The position numbers and the translations under genes are program-made. From Hyphomicrobium sp. LHD-15 (GTDB taxonomy: Bacteria; Pseudomonadota; Alphaproteobacteria; Rhizobiales; Hyphomicrobiaceae), in NCBI RefSeq assembly GCF_031157355.1, contig NZ_JAVIFT010000006.1, positions 62,001-126,000 on the forward strand: 64,000 bases of DNA, written 5' to 3'. Positions 47,247 to 57,129 of the stretch are shown piece after piece. The notes beneath the pieces are model-generated. The model was given only the letters and a program-made list of their open reading frames with translations, was not told the DNA's origin and ran no database searches. Each line of letters opens with the position of its first letter. Positions within the stretch are counted from its first letter, which is position 1.

Positions 47247-48104
47247 ATGACCCAGATTGACCCTGTAAAACCGAACCCCGAGGTTGGCATCGGCGCGCTG
47301 GCCGTCTCGAACGCGTCGCCGATCGTCGTTTTTGCCGGCCCCTGCCAGATGGAAAGCCGTGCCCACGCCCTCGAAATGGCCGGCGCCCTCAAGGAAGCCG
47401 CCGGCCGCCTCGGTCTCGGCCTTATCTACAAGTCGTCGTTCGACAAGGCCAACCGCACGTCGCTCGGCGGCAAGCGCGGTATCGGCCTCGACGCCGCCAT
47501 CGAGGTGTTCGCCGAGATCCGCGAGAAGCTGGGGCTGCCGGTCGTCACCGACATCCACGAGAAGGAGCAGTGCGCCATCGTGGCTCCGGTCGCGGACGTG
47601 CTGCAGATCCCGGCCTTTCTGTGCCGCCAGACCGACCTCCTGGTCGCCGCCGCCCAGACGGGGCGCGTCATCAAGGTGAAGAAGGGCCAGTTCCTCGCAC
47701 CCTGGGACATGAAGAACGTGGTCGCGAAGATCGTCGGCTCCGGCAATCCCAACGTGCTCGTGACGGAGCGCGGCTCTTCGTTCGGCTACAACACGCTCGT
47801 CGTCGATATGCGTGCGCTACCGCAGATGGCGGAAACAGGCGCTCCGGTGATCTTCGACGCCACCCACGCCGTGCAGCAGCCGGGCGGCCTCGGCGGCAGC
47901 TCGGGCGGCGACCGCCGCTACGTGCCGGTTCTGGCGCGGGCCGCCGTCGCCGTTGGCGTTGCGGGCCTCTTCATCGAGACGCACGAGGCGCCGGATACCG
48001 CCCCGTCCGATGGGCCGAACATGCTGCCGCTCAAGGATTTCGAGCCGCTGATGCGCGAGCTGATGGCAATCGACGCGCTGGCCAAAGCGCGCCCGCAGAG
48101 CTGA
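47247..48104 (+). CDS. kdsA: 3-deoxy-8-phosphooctulonate (KDO-8-P) synthase
   Basis: Condenses PEP with arabinose-5-phosphate for the LPS core sugar KDO. It has 285 residues; motifs VFAGPCQMESRAHALEMA, YKSSFDKANRTS, LQIPAFLCRQTDLL, KGQFLAPWDMKNVV. No ribosome-binding site precedes the ATG at 47247, but a TATAAC lies only 7-12 bases upstream, raising the possibility of a leaderless mRNA. Convergent with chrR, 3 bases apart. Confidence 0.96.
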   Translation: MTQIDPVKPNPEVGIGALAVSNASPIVVFAGPCQMESRAHALEMAGALKEAAGRLGLGLIYKSSFDKANRTSLGGKRGIGLDAAIEVFAEIREKLGLPVVTDIHEKEQCAIVAPVADVLQIPAFLCRQTDLLVAAAQTGRVIKVKKGQFLAPWDMKNVVAKIVGSGNPNVLVTERGSSFGYNTLVVDMRALPQMAETGAPVIFDATHAVQQPGGLGGSSGGDRRYVPVLARAAVAVGVAGLFIETHEAPDTAPSDGPNMLPLKDFEPLMRELMAIDALAKARPQS

Positions 48105-48107
48105 CTG

Positions 48108-48782
48108 CTATCTGTTGAGAAGCGGTTGAAGGATCCGGGCCAGCGTGCCGGTGAACTCGAGCTTGCCTTCGTTCGCCATCAGGCAGATGCAACCCATCTT
48201 CGAGCACGCGACCGGGCTGTGCACGGCCGCTTCGTCGAGATCCGCGACATCGCCCTGCCGGTAGGTGCCGAGCGCGTCGGTGTAGCTTCCGCGGAGGATC
48301 AAGGTCAGTTCCTGACCTTCGTGGGTGTGCTCGGGAATCTTCTTGCCGGGCGCAACTTTGATCAGTCGAAGCTCGCCGCAGCACCCCTTCGACAGTGGGA
48401 CCGTATGCACCCAAACACCCGGCGCAAGCCAGTGCCAGTCGACAGTGTCGAGGCTTTCGCCGACCAGCGGCACCAGCGGGCCCGGTACGCCGCCTGCGGT
48501 CATGCCGCAGCACGGGTGATGGGCTGGAGTGGTCTCGTCCTTCTGGGGCGCGGTCTCGGCTTCACCGGCGCGCATCGCGACGACCGGCGCCGGCCCCGCC
48601 ATCTTGGCAGGCTCGAGCTTGTCGAACAGGGCGACACCGATCTGCTGCATCCGGCGAACCTCGCAGCAGCAGCTCTTGCACAGCGACAGATGTGAGGCGA
48701 TGACGGCCGCGAAGGCCTCCGGCTGGCTGCCCGCAGCACAGCACATCAGGTTCGCGATATCCGGGTGGTGCGTGATCGTCAT
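48108..48782 (-). CDS. chrR: ChrR-type zinc anti-sigma factor with cupin domain
   Basis: Holds the partner ECF sigma factor inactive until singlet oxygen or peroxide stress. It has 224 residues: an N-terminal zinc anti-sigma domain with HxxxCxxC (HLSLCKSCCCEV), a linker, and a C-terminal cupin (HTHEGQELTLILRGSY). Its ATG directly follows the sigma-factor stop (TAGATG), so the pair is coupled. Extra Cys residues surround the first zinc motif. Confidence 0.9.
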   Translation of the reverse strand: MTITHHPDIANLMCCAAGSQPEAFAAVIASHLSLCKSCCCEVRRMQQIGVALFDKLEPAKMAGPAPVVAMRAGEAETAPQKDETTPAHHPCCGMTAGGVPGPLVPLVGESLDTVDWHWLAPGVWVHTVPLSKGCCGELRLIKVAPGKKIPEHTHEGQELTLILRGSYTDALGTYRQGDVADLDEAAVHSPVACSKMGCICLMANEGKLEFTGTLARILQPLLNR

Positions 48783-49316
48783 CTATCTCAAATCCTCGAG
48801 CGCATCGCGAATCTTGTGGTAGGCGAGACGCATGCGCGACTTGACCGTGCCAAGTGGCAAGGAGAGCCGCGACGCGATCTCCGCGTGCGACAGTCCTTCT
48901 ACATACGCGAGCGAAACGACTTCGGATTGGTCGGGTGGCAACTCGGCCAGTATTTTGCGGACGCGGTCACCGCGTTCCTTCTCGCTCATCACCTCGTCGG
49001 GGGCCGGATCGGGCGAGGGCTGCTCGTCGTTGTCCTCGGGCAGCGGCTGCCAAGCCACTTCCTTGCGAAGCCTGTCGATGCGCAGGTTGCGTGCGATCGT
49101 GAAGATCCACGTTGTCGCACTTCCCTTCTCGTCTGAGTAGAGCGCAGCCTTCCGCCACACGGTGAGCAAGGTTTCTTGCGCAAGCTCTTCCGCGGTGCGC
49201 GGATCCGCGCCCTGCCGCATCATGTAGGATTTGACGCGGGGCGCGTAGTCTTGAAAAAGCGCTCTGAAAGCCTCGACATCACCATTCGCGGCGACGCGTT
49301 GTAAGAGATCGGCCAT
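48783..49316 (-). CDS. ECF sigma factor (RpoE/ECF11-like)
   Basis: Sigma-70 family extracytoplasmic-function factor, 177 residues. Region 2: RVKSYMMRQGADPRTAEELAQETLLTVW; region 4: LPPDQSEVVSLAYVEGLSHAEIA then LPLGTVKSRMRLAYHKI. The adjacent ChrR anti-sigma identifies it as the photo-oxidative stress type. Start at 49316 fits the family; the frame continues upstream in Arg/Pro-rich non-coding sequence. Confidence 0.92.
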   Translation of the reverse strand: MADLLQRVAANGDVEAFRALFQDYAPRVKSYMMRQGADPRTAEELAQETLLTVWRKAALYSDEKGSATTWIFTIARNLRIDRLRKEVAWQPLPEDNDEQPSPDPAPDEVMSEKERGDRVRKILAELPPDQSEVVSLAYVEGLSHAEIASRLSLPLGTVKSRMRLAYHKIRDALEDLR

Positions 49317-49520
49317 AGTCCTCGTAGCGGTCACCGCGGGGCGCGCAAGGCGCGCGCCCTCCTCAATCGGGAAGCATAGCGGAACCGCGCCGTCCCGCCC
49401 AGGGCCCGTGCCCAACGCGCGGGCAATCTGCCCACGACAGCGCTGGGGTCGCGGCCGCAACGGGGGAGGGAATTGCACGCGAAACCGGGAGCTGACACTA
49501 GACGAAGAGCTTTCAACATA

Positions 49521-49536
49521 GTGAAATAAGTTTCAC
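49521..49536. promoter_or_regulatory. Palindrome upstream of the CPA2 antiporter
   Basis: GTGAAA-TAAG-TTTCAC, perfect 6-bp arms, 22 bases before the antiporter start. The spacing suits an operator or a promoter-proximal site. The bound factor is unknown. Confidence 0.4.
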
Positions 49537-49557
49537 CGCATCAATTTTCGGGGACAG

Positions 49558-51444
49558 ATGCCGCTCGTCACGCTGACTGAAATCGCCGTCCTGCTCGCCG
49601 CGATGACGATCGCCCCGGCGCTCGCACGCTGGCTCGGCATCGGCTCGGTACTCGGCTACCTGATCGCCGGCATCGCGCTCGGCCCCCACGGTTTTCGGCA
49701 TGTGTTTTCGAGCAGCGATGCCCACGAAATCCTCGAGCTCTCCGAGTTCGGCATCGTCTTTCTGTTGTTCCTGATCGGTCTCGAGCTGAGGCCCCGCCGG
49801 CTCTGGTCCATGCGCTCGGCGATTTTCAAGCTCGGCGGCGCCCAGGTTGCGCTCACGGCGCTCGTCCTTGCCCTGTTCGCGATGTGGGTCGGCCAGGCAT
49901 GGTCCGCGGCCGTGTTCATCGGTTTCGCGCTGGCATTGTCGTCGACGGCGTTTGCCCTCCAGGTGTTGGAAGAGCAGGGGGATTTGACGGCACGCCATGG
50001 GCGGCTCGCCTTCGCCGTGCTGCTGTTCCAGGATCTTGCGGCCATCCCGTTGATCGCGCTGGTTCCTCTGTTCGCCACCAAGGCGGTAGAGGTCGGCCAC
50101 GCCATGGACCTCACGTCGGCGCTTCGCGGCCTTGGCACCATCGCCGCCATCGTGGTCGTCGGTTATTTCGGCCTGGACTCGTTCCTACGTCTGGTCGCTC
50201 GCACCAAGGTCAAGGAGGCGATGACCGCGGCCGCCCTGCTGACGGTCGTGGGCGTCGCGATTCTGATGCTGAAGGCGGGCCTGTCGCCCGCGCTGGGCGC
50301 CTTCATCGCCGGTGCGCTTCTCTCCGAGAGCGCCTATCGCCATCAGATCGAAGCCGACATCCAGCCCTTCCAGGGCATCCTGCTGGGATTGTTCTTCACC
50401 GCCGTCGGCATGTCGCTCAACGTCAATCTCGTGATTACCCAGCCCGTGACCGTGATCGGCCTTGCGATCGCGCTCGTCGCGGTCAAAACCGGCATTCTCT
50501 ACACGCTCGGCCGCCTCGTCGGATTGGACAACGGGCCCGCGCGCCGGCTCGGATTGTCGCTGAGCCAGGGCGGCGAGTTCGGCTTTGTGCTGTTTTCGGC
50601 AGGGCTCGCGGCGGGTGTGCTGTCGCGCAGCATGAGCGATCTCCTGGTGGCGGTCGTCACCGTTTCGATGGCGGCGACGCCGTTGCTGCTCGTGCTGGAT
50701 CGGCTGGGAAGCCGTATCCGCAAGCGCCCGGCGCCGGCCTATGACGACGACCTCCCGGCCAAGAACGAGCACGTCGTAATCGCAGGCTTCGGCCGCTTCG
50801 GGCAGATCGTCGCCCGCGTTTTGCGCGGCAAGAAGATCCCGTTCATCGCACTGGATATTTCCGCTGAGCAGGTGGACCTCGTGAAGAAGTTCGGCTCGCA
50901 GGCCTTCTTCGGGGACGCGAGCCGCGCCGAGATCCTGGAAGCGGCACAGGTCGAGAAGGCCCGCGCCTTCGTTCTGGCCATCGACGACGTGGAGGCCTCG
51001 TTGCGCACGGCGGCCCTGGTGCGCAACCGCTATCCGGATGTGCCGATCATCGCGCGCGCACGCAATCGCAATCACGCCCACCGCCTGCTCGATCTCGGCA
51101 TCACCAGCATCCAGCGCGAGACGTTCCTGTCGGCGCTCGAAGCCACACGGCTCCTGTTGATCGACCTCGGCTACTCCGAGCGCGAGAGCGAGCGCATTAC
51201 CCGCACCTTCCGCGCCCATGACGAACAGCGCCTGATCGAGGACTACGCTGATTACAGCAATATGGAGCAAATGCAGGCCAAGGCCCGCAGCGACGCCTCC
51301 GTCCTAGAGCGTTTATTTGCCGAGGACGCCGCTGCAAGTGCCAAGGACAGCAAGGATGCAAAGCCCGCCAAGGCGCTGAAACTGACCGCCGCCGAGAAGC
51401 CGGCAGCTCCGATACCGGACCCGATCCCAGAGCAAGCACCTTGA
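49558..51444 (+). CDS. CPA2 family K+/H+ antiporter (KefB/KefC-like)
   Basis: 628-residue monovalent cation:proton antiporter. About twelve membrane helices (residues 1-380; e.g. LIAGIALGPHGF, LSSTAFALQVLEEQG, LSLSQGGEFGFVLFSAG), followed by an RCK_N/TrkA-N nucleotide-binding domain (about 400-520, HVVIAGFGRFGQIVARVL) and a Lys/Ala-rich tail. GGGGA precedes the ATG. Kef proteins protect against electrophiles; no KefF/KefG ancillary gene is adjacent, so glutathione gating is not shown. Confidence 0.9.
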   Translation: MPLVTLTEIAVLLAAMTIAPALARWLGIGSVLGYLIAGIALGPHGFRHVFSSSDAHEILELSEFGIVFLLFLIGLELRPRRLWSMRSAIFKLGGAQVALTALVLALFAMWVGQAWSAAVFIGFALALSSTAFALQVLEEQGDLTARHGRLAFAVLLFQDLAAIPLIALVPLFATKAVEVGHAMDLTSALRGLGTIAAIVVVGYFGLDSFLRLVARTKVKEAMTAAALLTVVGVAILMLKAGLSPALGAFIAGALLSESAYRHQIEADIQPFQGILLGLFFTAVGMSLNVNLVITQPVTVIGLAIALVAVKTGILYTLGRLVGLDNGPARRLGLSLSQGGEFGFVLFSAGLAAGVLSRSMSDLLVAVVTVSMAATPLLLVLDRLGSRIRKRPAPAYDDDLPAKNEHVVIAGFGRFGQIVARVLRGKKIPFIALDISAEQVDLVKKFGSQAFFGDASRAEILEAAQVEKARAFVLAIDDVEASLRTAALVRNRYPDVPIIARARNRNHAHRLLDLGITSIQRETFLSALEATRLLLIDLGYSERESERITRTFRAHDEQRLIEDYADYSNMEQMQAKARSDASVLERLFAEDAAASAKDSKDAKPAKALKLTAAEKPAAPIPDPIPEQAP

Positions 51445-51648
51445 ACTTAGGGCGTTTTCGCAGATGCGAACAGGTGGGGGCCCACGCAGATCCTCATCGG
51501 ACTGTCGAATTTGCGAGACCGCCTCTCGGACGTTCGGCGCGGTAGACGGGGCGGCGTCACCCCGTTAAATGTGCCCGCATCACAAGACAGCAGCGGGATC
51601 GCAGGTCTAGCGGAACGATTGCGCTCCGGCGGGAAGGATTGATCGAGA

Positions 51649-53670
51649 ATGGGTGAGGCGGCAGAGACGACGCGGGCAGCGGCCCCCGGTACGCGGGACA
51701 TGGCCAATGCCATCCGCGCGCTCGCGATGGATGCGGTGCAGAAGGCGAATTCCGGCCACCCTGGCATGCCGATGGGCATGGCGGACGTGGCGACCGTGCT
51801 GTTCTCCGAAGCCCTCCGTTTCGATCCCACCGACCCTGCCTGGCCCGATCGCGACCGCTTCGTGCTGTCGGCTGGTCACGGCTCGATGCTGCTCTATTCA
51901 CTGCTGTATCTGACCGGCTACCCCGGCGTCGATATCGGGCAGCTCGAAAACTTCCGCCAGCTCGGCTCCAAGACCGCCGGCCATCCCGAGTTCGGCCACG
52001 CCGCCGGCATCGAGACCACGACCGGCCCCCTCGGCCAGGGCATCGGCAACGCCGTCGGCATGGCGCTGGCCGAGCGTCTGCTCAACGCCCGCCTCGGCGA
52101 CGACCTCGTCGGCCATTACACGTACTGCCTTGCCGGTGACGGCTGCCTGATGGAAGGCATCAGCCACGAGGCGATCTCGCTCGCGGGCCACCTGAAGCTC
52201 GGCAAGCTCATCGTGCTGTGGGACGACAACTCGATCTCGATCGATGGACCGACGAGCCTTTCGGTCTCGGACGATCAGGTCGCCCGCTTCGCGGCTTCCG
52301 GCTGGAATACGATCCGCGTCGACGGCCATGATCCAAAAGCTATCTCGGCCGCGATCGCGAAGGCCCGCGCCGATAGCTCGAAGCCCTGGCTAATTGCTTG
52401 CAAGACCGTGATCGGTTACGGCGCCCCCAACAAGGCCGGAAAGTCCTCGACCCACGGTGAGCCGCTCGGCGCCGAAGAGATCAAGGGCACCCGGGAGAAG
52501 CTCGGCTGGGACGCCGCGCCGTTCGTCATTCCGGAGCCGATCCTGAAGGCCTGGCGCGCGCTGGGTGCCAAGGGCGCCAAGGAGAATGCCGCCTGGCAGG
52601 CGCGTCTCGCAAAGGCTCCGGCCGCCGCGAAAACTGCGTTCGAAGCACCGGCCGCTGCGTCGCGCAGCAAAACCATCGCTGACGCCATCTCTGCGGCCAA
52701 AGCGCAGTTTTTGGCCGACACCACAAAGCGCGCAACCCGCGTCTGGTCGCAGTTGACGCTCGAGCACCTGGTGCCGGCCGTGCCGGAGCTGCTCGGCGGC
52801 TCGGCTGATCTCACGCCCTCGAACGGCACCCGCACCAAGCATCACAAGGCCGTCGAGCCCGGCAACTTCGCCGGCGACTACATCCATTACGGCGTGCGCG
52901 AACACGGCATGGCCGCAGCGATGAACGGCATTGCGCTGCACGGCGGGTTCATCCCCTACGGCGCGACGTTCCTCGTATTCACCGATTACTGCCGCCCGTC
53001 GATCCGCCTTTCGGCGCTGATGCAGCAGCGCGTCGTCTACGTCATGACGCACGACAGCATCGGCCTCGGCGAGGATGGCCCGACCCATCAGCCGATCGAG
53101 CATCTGGCTTCGCTGCGTGCGATCCCGAACCTCCTCGTGCTGCGCCCAGCCGACGCGCTGGAGACGGCGGAAGCCTGGGAGATTGCGCTCACCAACACCA
53201 AGACGCCGTCACTGCTCGCTTTGTCCCGCCAGGCGCTCCCGACAGCACTGCGCGCCAATCCGGCCGACGCGGCAAACCTCACGTCAAAGGGTGGCTACGT
53301 CGTGAGCGGCGGCGCCAAGCGCGACGTGACGCTGATCGCGACCGGCTCGGAAGTGGGTCTCGTCACGGAAGCAGCCGTAGCCCTCGCGAAGGACGGAATT
53401 ACCGCGGCCGTCGTTTCGCTGCCGTCGTTCGAGCTGTTCCGCCGCCAGGACGAGAGCTACCGCAACGACGTGCTCGGCACCGCGCCGCGCATCGCCGTCG
53501 AGGCGGCCGTCGCCCAGGGCTGGCACGAGTGGCTGCGCCCCGGAGATCGCTTCATCGGCCTTTCGGATTTCGGTGCATCTGCGCCGGCGCCCAAGCTCTT
53601 CGAGCACTTCGGGCTCACCGCCGCGAAGATCGCCGACGCCGCCCGCGCAAGCCTTTCCGCAAAGAGCTGA
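51649..53670 (+). CDS. tkt: Transketolase
   Basis: TPP enzyme of the pentose phosphate pathway, 673 residues. Motifs: [17 protein letters not shown]/metal-binding [13 protein letters not shown] and [31 protein letters not shown], and a C-terminal domain with [10 protein letters not shown]. It lies 5 bases before pgk, forming tkt-pgk; the gap gene usually placed between them is absent. Confidence 0.96.
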   Translation: MGEAAETTRAAAPGTRDMANAIRALAMDAVQKANSGHPGMPMGMADVATVLFSEALRFDPTDPAWPDRDRFVLSAGHGSMLLYSLLYLTGYPGVDIGQLENFRQLGSKTAGHPEFGHAAGIETTTGPLGQGIGNAVGMALAERLLNARLGDDLVGHYTYCLAGDGCLMEGISHEAISLAGHLKLGKLIVLWDDNSISIDGPTSLSVSDDQVARFAASGWNTIRVDGHDPKAISAAIAKARADSSKPWLIACKTVIGYGAPNKAGKSSTHGEPLGAEEIKGTREKLGWDAAPFVIPEPILKAWRALGAKGAKENAAWQARLAKAPAAAKTAFEAPAAASRSKTIADAISAAKAQFLADTTKRATRVWSQLTLEHLVPAVPELLGGSADLTPSNGTRTKHHKAVEPGNFAGDYIHYGVREHGMAAAMNGIALHGGFIPYGATFLVFTDYCRPSIRLSALMQQRVVYVMTHDSIGLGEDGPTHQPIEHLASLRAIPNLLVLRPADALETAEAWEIALTNTKTPSLLALSRQALPTALRANPADAANLTSKGGYVVSGGAKRDVTLIATGSEVGLVTEAAVALAKDGITAAVVSLPSFELFRRQDESYRNDVLGTAPRIAVEAAVAQGWHEWLRPGDRFIGLSDFGASAPAPKLFEHFGLTAAKIADAARASLSAKS

Positions 53671-53675
53671 TTGCC

Positions 53676-54875
53676 ATGAACCTCGACAAGCTCAAGACCA
53701 CCGACGGCCTCGATCTCGCAGGCAAGCGCGTGCTCGTGCGCGCCGATCTCAACGTGCCGGCCAAGAACGGCACCGTGACCGACGCAACGCGCCTCGAGCG
53801 CATCGTTCCGGGCCTCCAGGATCTCGCCAAGCGCGGCGCACGCGTCGTCGTGCTCTCGCACTTCGGCCGCCCGAAGGACGGCCCGGATAAGGAGAACTCG
53901 CTGGCTCCTGTCGCGGCTGTGCTTGAAAAGCTCGTCGGATTGCCCGTCTCGCACGCTGCCGATTGCGTGGGTGACGAAGCGGCTCGCGCGGTCGGCGCAC
54001 TCGCGAACGGCGGCATCGTCGTTCTGGAAAACACCCGCTTCCACAAGGGCGAGGAAAAGAACGACCCGGCGTTCGCCAAGGCGCTGGCGGCGAACGGCGA
54101 CGTCTTCGTCAACGATGCGTTCTCCGCTGCCCACCGCGCCCATGCCTCGACGGAAGGTCTCGCGCATCTGCTGCCGGCTTATGCCGGTCCGCTGATGATG
54201 GAGGAGATTAGCGCTTTGCGCGCCGCGCTCGAACAGCCCAGGCGTCCGGTTGCGGCCGTCGTCGGCGGCGCCAAGGTCTCGACCAAGATCCCGGTTCTGA
54301 CCAACCTGTCTGCCAAGGTCGACAAGCTGATCATCGGCGGCGGCATGGCCAACACGTTCCTGCTGGCGGGCGGCGTCGAGATCGGCAAATCACTCGCCGA
54401 GCCGGACCTCGTCGAGACCGCGCGCGAGATCATGCATGCCGCCAAGGCGCGGAGCTGCGAGATCGTACTGCCGCAAGACATCGTCGTCGCCGAGCGCTTC
54501 GAGGCGGGTGCGCCGTCCCGCACCGTGCTCACCATCGAATGCCCCGCCAGCCAGATGATCCTCGACGTCGGTCCGAAGTCGGTCCGCCACTACGTCGATG
54601 TGCTCTCGCGGTGCGAGACGCTGCTATGGAACGGCCCGCTCGGCGCGTTCGAGATTGCCCCGTTCGGCGAGGGCACCTTCGCGCTGGCTCGCGCCGCCGC
54701 CGAGCGCACCAAGGCTGGGTCGCTGATCTCGGTTGCGGGCGGTGGCGATACCGTCGCCGCATTGAACACCGCTGGCGTAACCGGCGACTTCACCTATGTA
54801 TCGGGGGCGGGCGGCGCGTTCCTCGAGTGGCTCGAAGGCCGTGAGCTGCCCGGCGTCGCCGCACTGGCGCGCTAG
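53676..54875 (+). CDS. pgk: Phosphoglycerate kinase
   Basis: Glycolytic/gluconeogenic kinase, 399 residues. N-terminal [45 protein letters not shown], nucleotide-binding [10 protein letters not shown] and [12 protein letters not shown]. Start at 53676 fixed by the family N-terminus. The stop codon directly abuts a palindromic repeat. Confidence 0.97.
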   Translation: MNLDKLKTTDGLDLAGKRVLVRADLNVPAKNGTVTDATRLERIVPGLQDLAKRGARVVVLSHFGRPKDGPDKENSLAPVAAVLEKLVGLPVSHAADCVGDEAARAVGALANGGIVVLENTRFHKGEEKNDPAFAKALAANGDVFVNDAFSAAHRAHASTEGLAHLLPAYAGPLMMEEISALRAALEQPRRPVAAVVGGAKVSTKIPVLTNLSAKVDKLIIGGGMANTFLLAGGVEIGKSLAEPDLVETAREIMHAAKARSCEIVLPQDIVVAERFEAGAPSRTVLTIECPASQMILDVGPKSVRHYVDVLSRCETLLWNGPLGAFEIAPFGEGTFALARAAAERTKAGSLISVAGGGDTVAALNTAGVTGDFTYVSGAGGAFLEWLEGRELPGVAALAR

Positions 54876-54934
54876 GCCATGATCGTTTCGGACCCAATCA
54901 GTCCGAAACGTGAATCATCGGTCTCATTGAAAAG
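54876..54934. repeat. Dispersed palindromic repeat, copy 5
   Basis: GGCCATGATCGTTTCGGAC, loop CCAATCA, GTCCGAAACGTGAATCATC, then GGTCTCATTGAAAAG. The G-to-A change in one arm is matched in the other (CGTTTCGGAC/GTCCGAAACG), so the stem is kept. It begins one base after the pgk stop. Confidence 0.87.
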
Positions 54935-54936
54935 TC

Positions 54937-54975
54937 AGAGTGGGATTGCCGTGCAAGGAAGAGCAATCACGCTCT
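54937..54975. repeat. Second module of the repeat family before ccdA
   Basis: AGAGTGGGATTGC and GCAATCACGCTCT form an imperfect inverted repeat, the same module as at 23610-23648 in the same order relative to the first palindrome. Confidence 0.75.
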
Positions 54976-54992
54976 AGAAACCAAGGGGCACG

Positions 54993-55799
54993 ATGCTCGC
55001 TGAAGCTCATCTCTATCTCGGCGTGGCGCTCGCTGGCCTCGTAAGCTTCCTGTCTCCGTGCGTGCTGCCGCTGGTCCCGCCCTATCTCGGCTTTCTCGGC
55101 GGCACGACGTTCGAGGAGATGTCGCACGAGAAGGGGCTCGAGCGCGCGGTCTGGCGCCGCGTCGTGCTGGCCTCGATCTTTTTCGTGCTTGGCTTCTCGA
55201 CAGTCTTCATCGCGCTCGGTGCCAGCGCGTCGCTGATCGGCCAGTTCATCCAGACCTGGCGCATGGAACTCTCGATTGCCGCCGGCATCGTGATCATCCT
55301 GTTCGGTCTGCACTTCCTCGGCGTGTTCCGCATTCCGCTGCTCCTGAGCGAGAAGCGCTATCACGGCCCTCAGACGGGGGCGAGCTACGCCGGCGCCTAT
55401 GTCATGGGGCTCGCGTTCGCCTTCGGCTGGACGCCCTGCATCGGGCCGATCCTGTCCACGGTTCTGGCATTGGCGGCAAACGAAGCAAGCCTCGGCGCGG
55501 GCGTACGTCTGCTCGCGGTTTATTCGGCTGGTCTCGGAATTCCGTTCGTTCTGGCCGCGGTCGCGATCCGCCCGTTCCTGTCGTTCATGCAGCGCTTCCG
55601 CCGCCATCTGTCGTTGATGGAAAAGCTCATGGGCGTGCTCTTGGTGCTGACCGGCATCGCCTTCCTGAACGTCTTCGACTGGTTCTCCATCCAGGCGTTC
55701 GGGCAATGGCTGATCGAGACGTTCCCAGGGCTTGCCACGATTGAAGAGTGGATGACGCCTGCGAAGCTGCAGCAGGATCTTCGCAACCTAACGCCCTGA
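54993..55799 (+). CDS. ccdA: CcdA/DsbD-type thiol transport protein
   Basis: Inner-membrane electron carrier that passes reducing power to periplasmic thioredoxin-like proteins for cytochrome c maturation. It has 268 residues and six to seven hydrophobic helices. The redox cysteines are in FLSPCVLPLVPPYLG and FGWTPCIGPILS. AAGGGG precedes the ATG. The C-terminus has an extra ~45 residues (EEWMTPAKLQQDL) after the last helix. Confidence 0.93.
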   Translation: MLAEAHLYLGVALAGLVSFLSPCVLPLVPPYLGFLGGTTFEEMSHEKGLERAVWRRVVLASIFFVLGFSTVFIALGASASLIGQFIQTWRMELSIAAGIVIILFGLHFLGVFRIPLLLSEKRYHGPQTGASYAGAYVMGLAFAFGWTPCIGPILSTVLALAANEASLGAGVRLLAVYSAGLGIPFVLAAVAIRPFLSFMQRFRRHLSLMEKLMGVLLVLTGIAFLNVFDWFSIQAFGQWLIETFPGLATIEEWMTPAKLQQDLRNLTP

Positions 55800-55855
55800 C
55801 GTTGAGGATGCCGAGACATTGAGGGCGACGAGACGTTGAGCGCGAGACTTGGACG

Positions 55856-56686
55856 ATGAGCGATCCTTACAACACGGGCACGGCCATCGCGCTGACCATC
55901 GCGGGCTCGGACAGCTCAGGCGGGGCAGGCATTCAGGCCGACCTCAAAACCTTCACCGCGCTCGGCGTCTATGGTGCATCGGTCATCACCGCCATCACCG
56001 CGCAGAATACGCAGGGTGTGCAGGGTGTGCTGACGCTACCCGGCAGCATCATCGCCGCGCAGATGGCATCGGTCGCGTCCGATCTACGCGTCGGCGCCAT
56101 CAAGACCGGAATGTTGGGAGATCTAGCAACGGTAGAGACCGTGGCCAAAGGCCTCCCGCAGTTTGGTGGGGTGCCGCTCGTGGTCGACCCGGTCATGGTT
56201 GCAACGAGCGGTGACGTGCTGCTCGCACCCGACGCCATCGACGCCGTGCGAACGCGGCTGTTCCCGCTTGCCGACCTCGTGACCCCGAACCTTCGCGAAG
56301 CTGCCCGCCTGCTCGAGGGGCCGATCGCAACGTCGCTTGACGAAATGGAAGCCCAGGCCAAGAGCCTGCTCGCGCTCGGCGCCAAGGCCGTGCTCCTCAA
56401 GGGCGGACACGGCGACGGACCCGAAGCGACCGATATCCTCGTGACCGCCGAAACGACGAGGCGGTTTACGGCGCCGAGAATTACCACGCGCAACACGCAC
56501 GGCACCGGGTGCACGCTCGCTGCCGCAATCGCCGCGCGGCTTGCCGAAGGCGATCCGCTGGCCGCCGCTGTCGATGCCGCCAAGGCCTACGTCTGGCAGG
56601 CGATCGAAGCAGGGCGGACGCTGAGTGTGGGCCAGGGTGACGGCCCCGTCGATCACCTCCATGCAATCCGGCGACACTTATCCTGA
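55856..56686 (+). CDS. thiD: Hydroxymethylpyrimidine/phosphomethylpyrimidine kinase
   Basis: Thiamine pathway kinase acting on HMP and HMP-P. It has 276 residues; TIAGSDSSGGAGIQADLK at the N-terminus, VDPVMVATSGDVLL, and the anion-hole motif HGTGCTLAAAI. It lies 56 bases after ccdA in a stretch with repeated GAGAC-TTGAG words. Confidence 0.95.
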   Translation: MSDPYNTGTAIALTIAGSDSSGGAGIQADLKTFTALGVYGASVITAITAQNTQGVQGVLTLPGSIIAAQMASVASDLRVGAIKTGMLGDLATVETVAKGLPQFGGVPLVVDPVMVATSGDVLLAPDAIDAVRTRLFPLADLVTPNLREAARLLEGPIATSLDEMEAQAKSLLALGAKAVLLKGGHGDGPEATDILVTAETTRRFTAPRITTRNTHGTGCTLAAAIAARLAEGDPLAAAVDAAKAYVWQAIEAGRTLSVGQGDGPVDHLHAIRRHLS

Positions 56687-56687
56687 C

Positions 56688-56984
56688 CCTCTAGAGGGCC
56701 AACCAAGCTCCGTCATTCGAACGCGATAGCCACTGCACTTCAGAGAGTTGCTGGAAATTGCGCGGGTTATGCCCAAGGCGAGCGATTCACCATCACCACA
56801 CCCTTGTTGCGCCTTTGCATCGCTTCACGCGCAATGCGTGTCCCCCATCTTGTAAGCGCCCCTGGGTTCTGCAACTCTCCCCCTCGTGCAGCGCCGAGCG
56901 TCGGGGGGCGATCGAGCAGCGCACAAGCACTACACACTACTTTGGGGGGAGCTGGGCAGCGAACAGGGACGCTGCAGAGCTCGG
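56688..56984. other. Structured non-coding region, possible small RNA
   Basis: Non-coding, between thiD and a strong terminator. It starts with a perfect palindrome CCCTCTAGAGGG (56688-56699). A nested helix follows: ATTGCGCG (56757-56764) pairs with CGCGCAAT (56828-56835), enclosing GAGCGAT (56780-56786) with ATCGCTTC (56819-56826). Further on CTCCCCC (56877-56883) can pair with GGGGGAG (~56945-56951), and GAGCT-CAGCG pairs with CGCTG-AGCTC (~56950-56982). I could not match 6S, SRP, tmRNA or RNase P RNA motifs. Confidence 0.45.
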
Positions 56985-57021
56985 CAAAAACCGGTCCGGA
57001 CTATCCGGACCGGTTTTTTCT
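56985..57021 (+). terminator. Strong Rho-independent terminator (bidirectional-looking)
   Basis: Stem AACCGGTCCGGA / TCCGGACCGGTT with a three-base loop, preceded by AAAAA and followed by TTTTTTC. It lies 300 bases after thiD and ends whatever is transcribed from 56.7-57.0 kb. The A-run upstream means it can also act on the minus strand. Confidence 0.93.
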
Positions 57022-57129
57022 TTGCCGGCCGCTCGCCTCGGCATCAGCCCGCTGCTAAAAGTGCGCCCGGCCAAGAGAAGCCGGCACGAGGGCAAGGACC
57101 TCGCAAGCCGCAAGATCGGATAAATCGGC

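Noticed and set aside
56700-56985. 6S RNA, SRP RNA, tmRNA or RNase P RNA
   Set aside because: None of the conserved core motifs of these RNAs could be found; kept only as an unclassified structured region.
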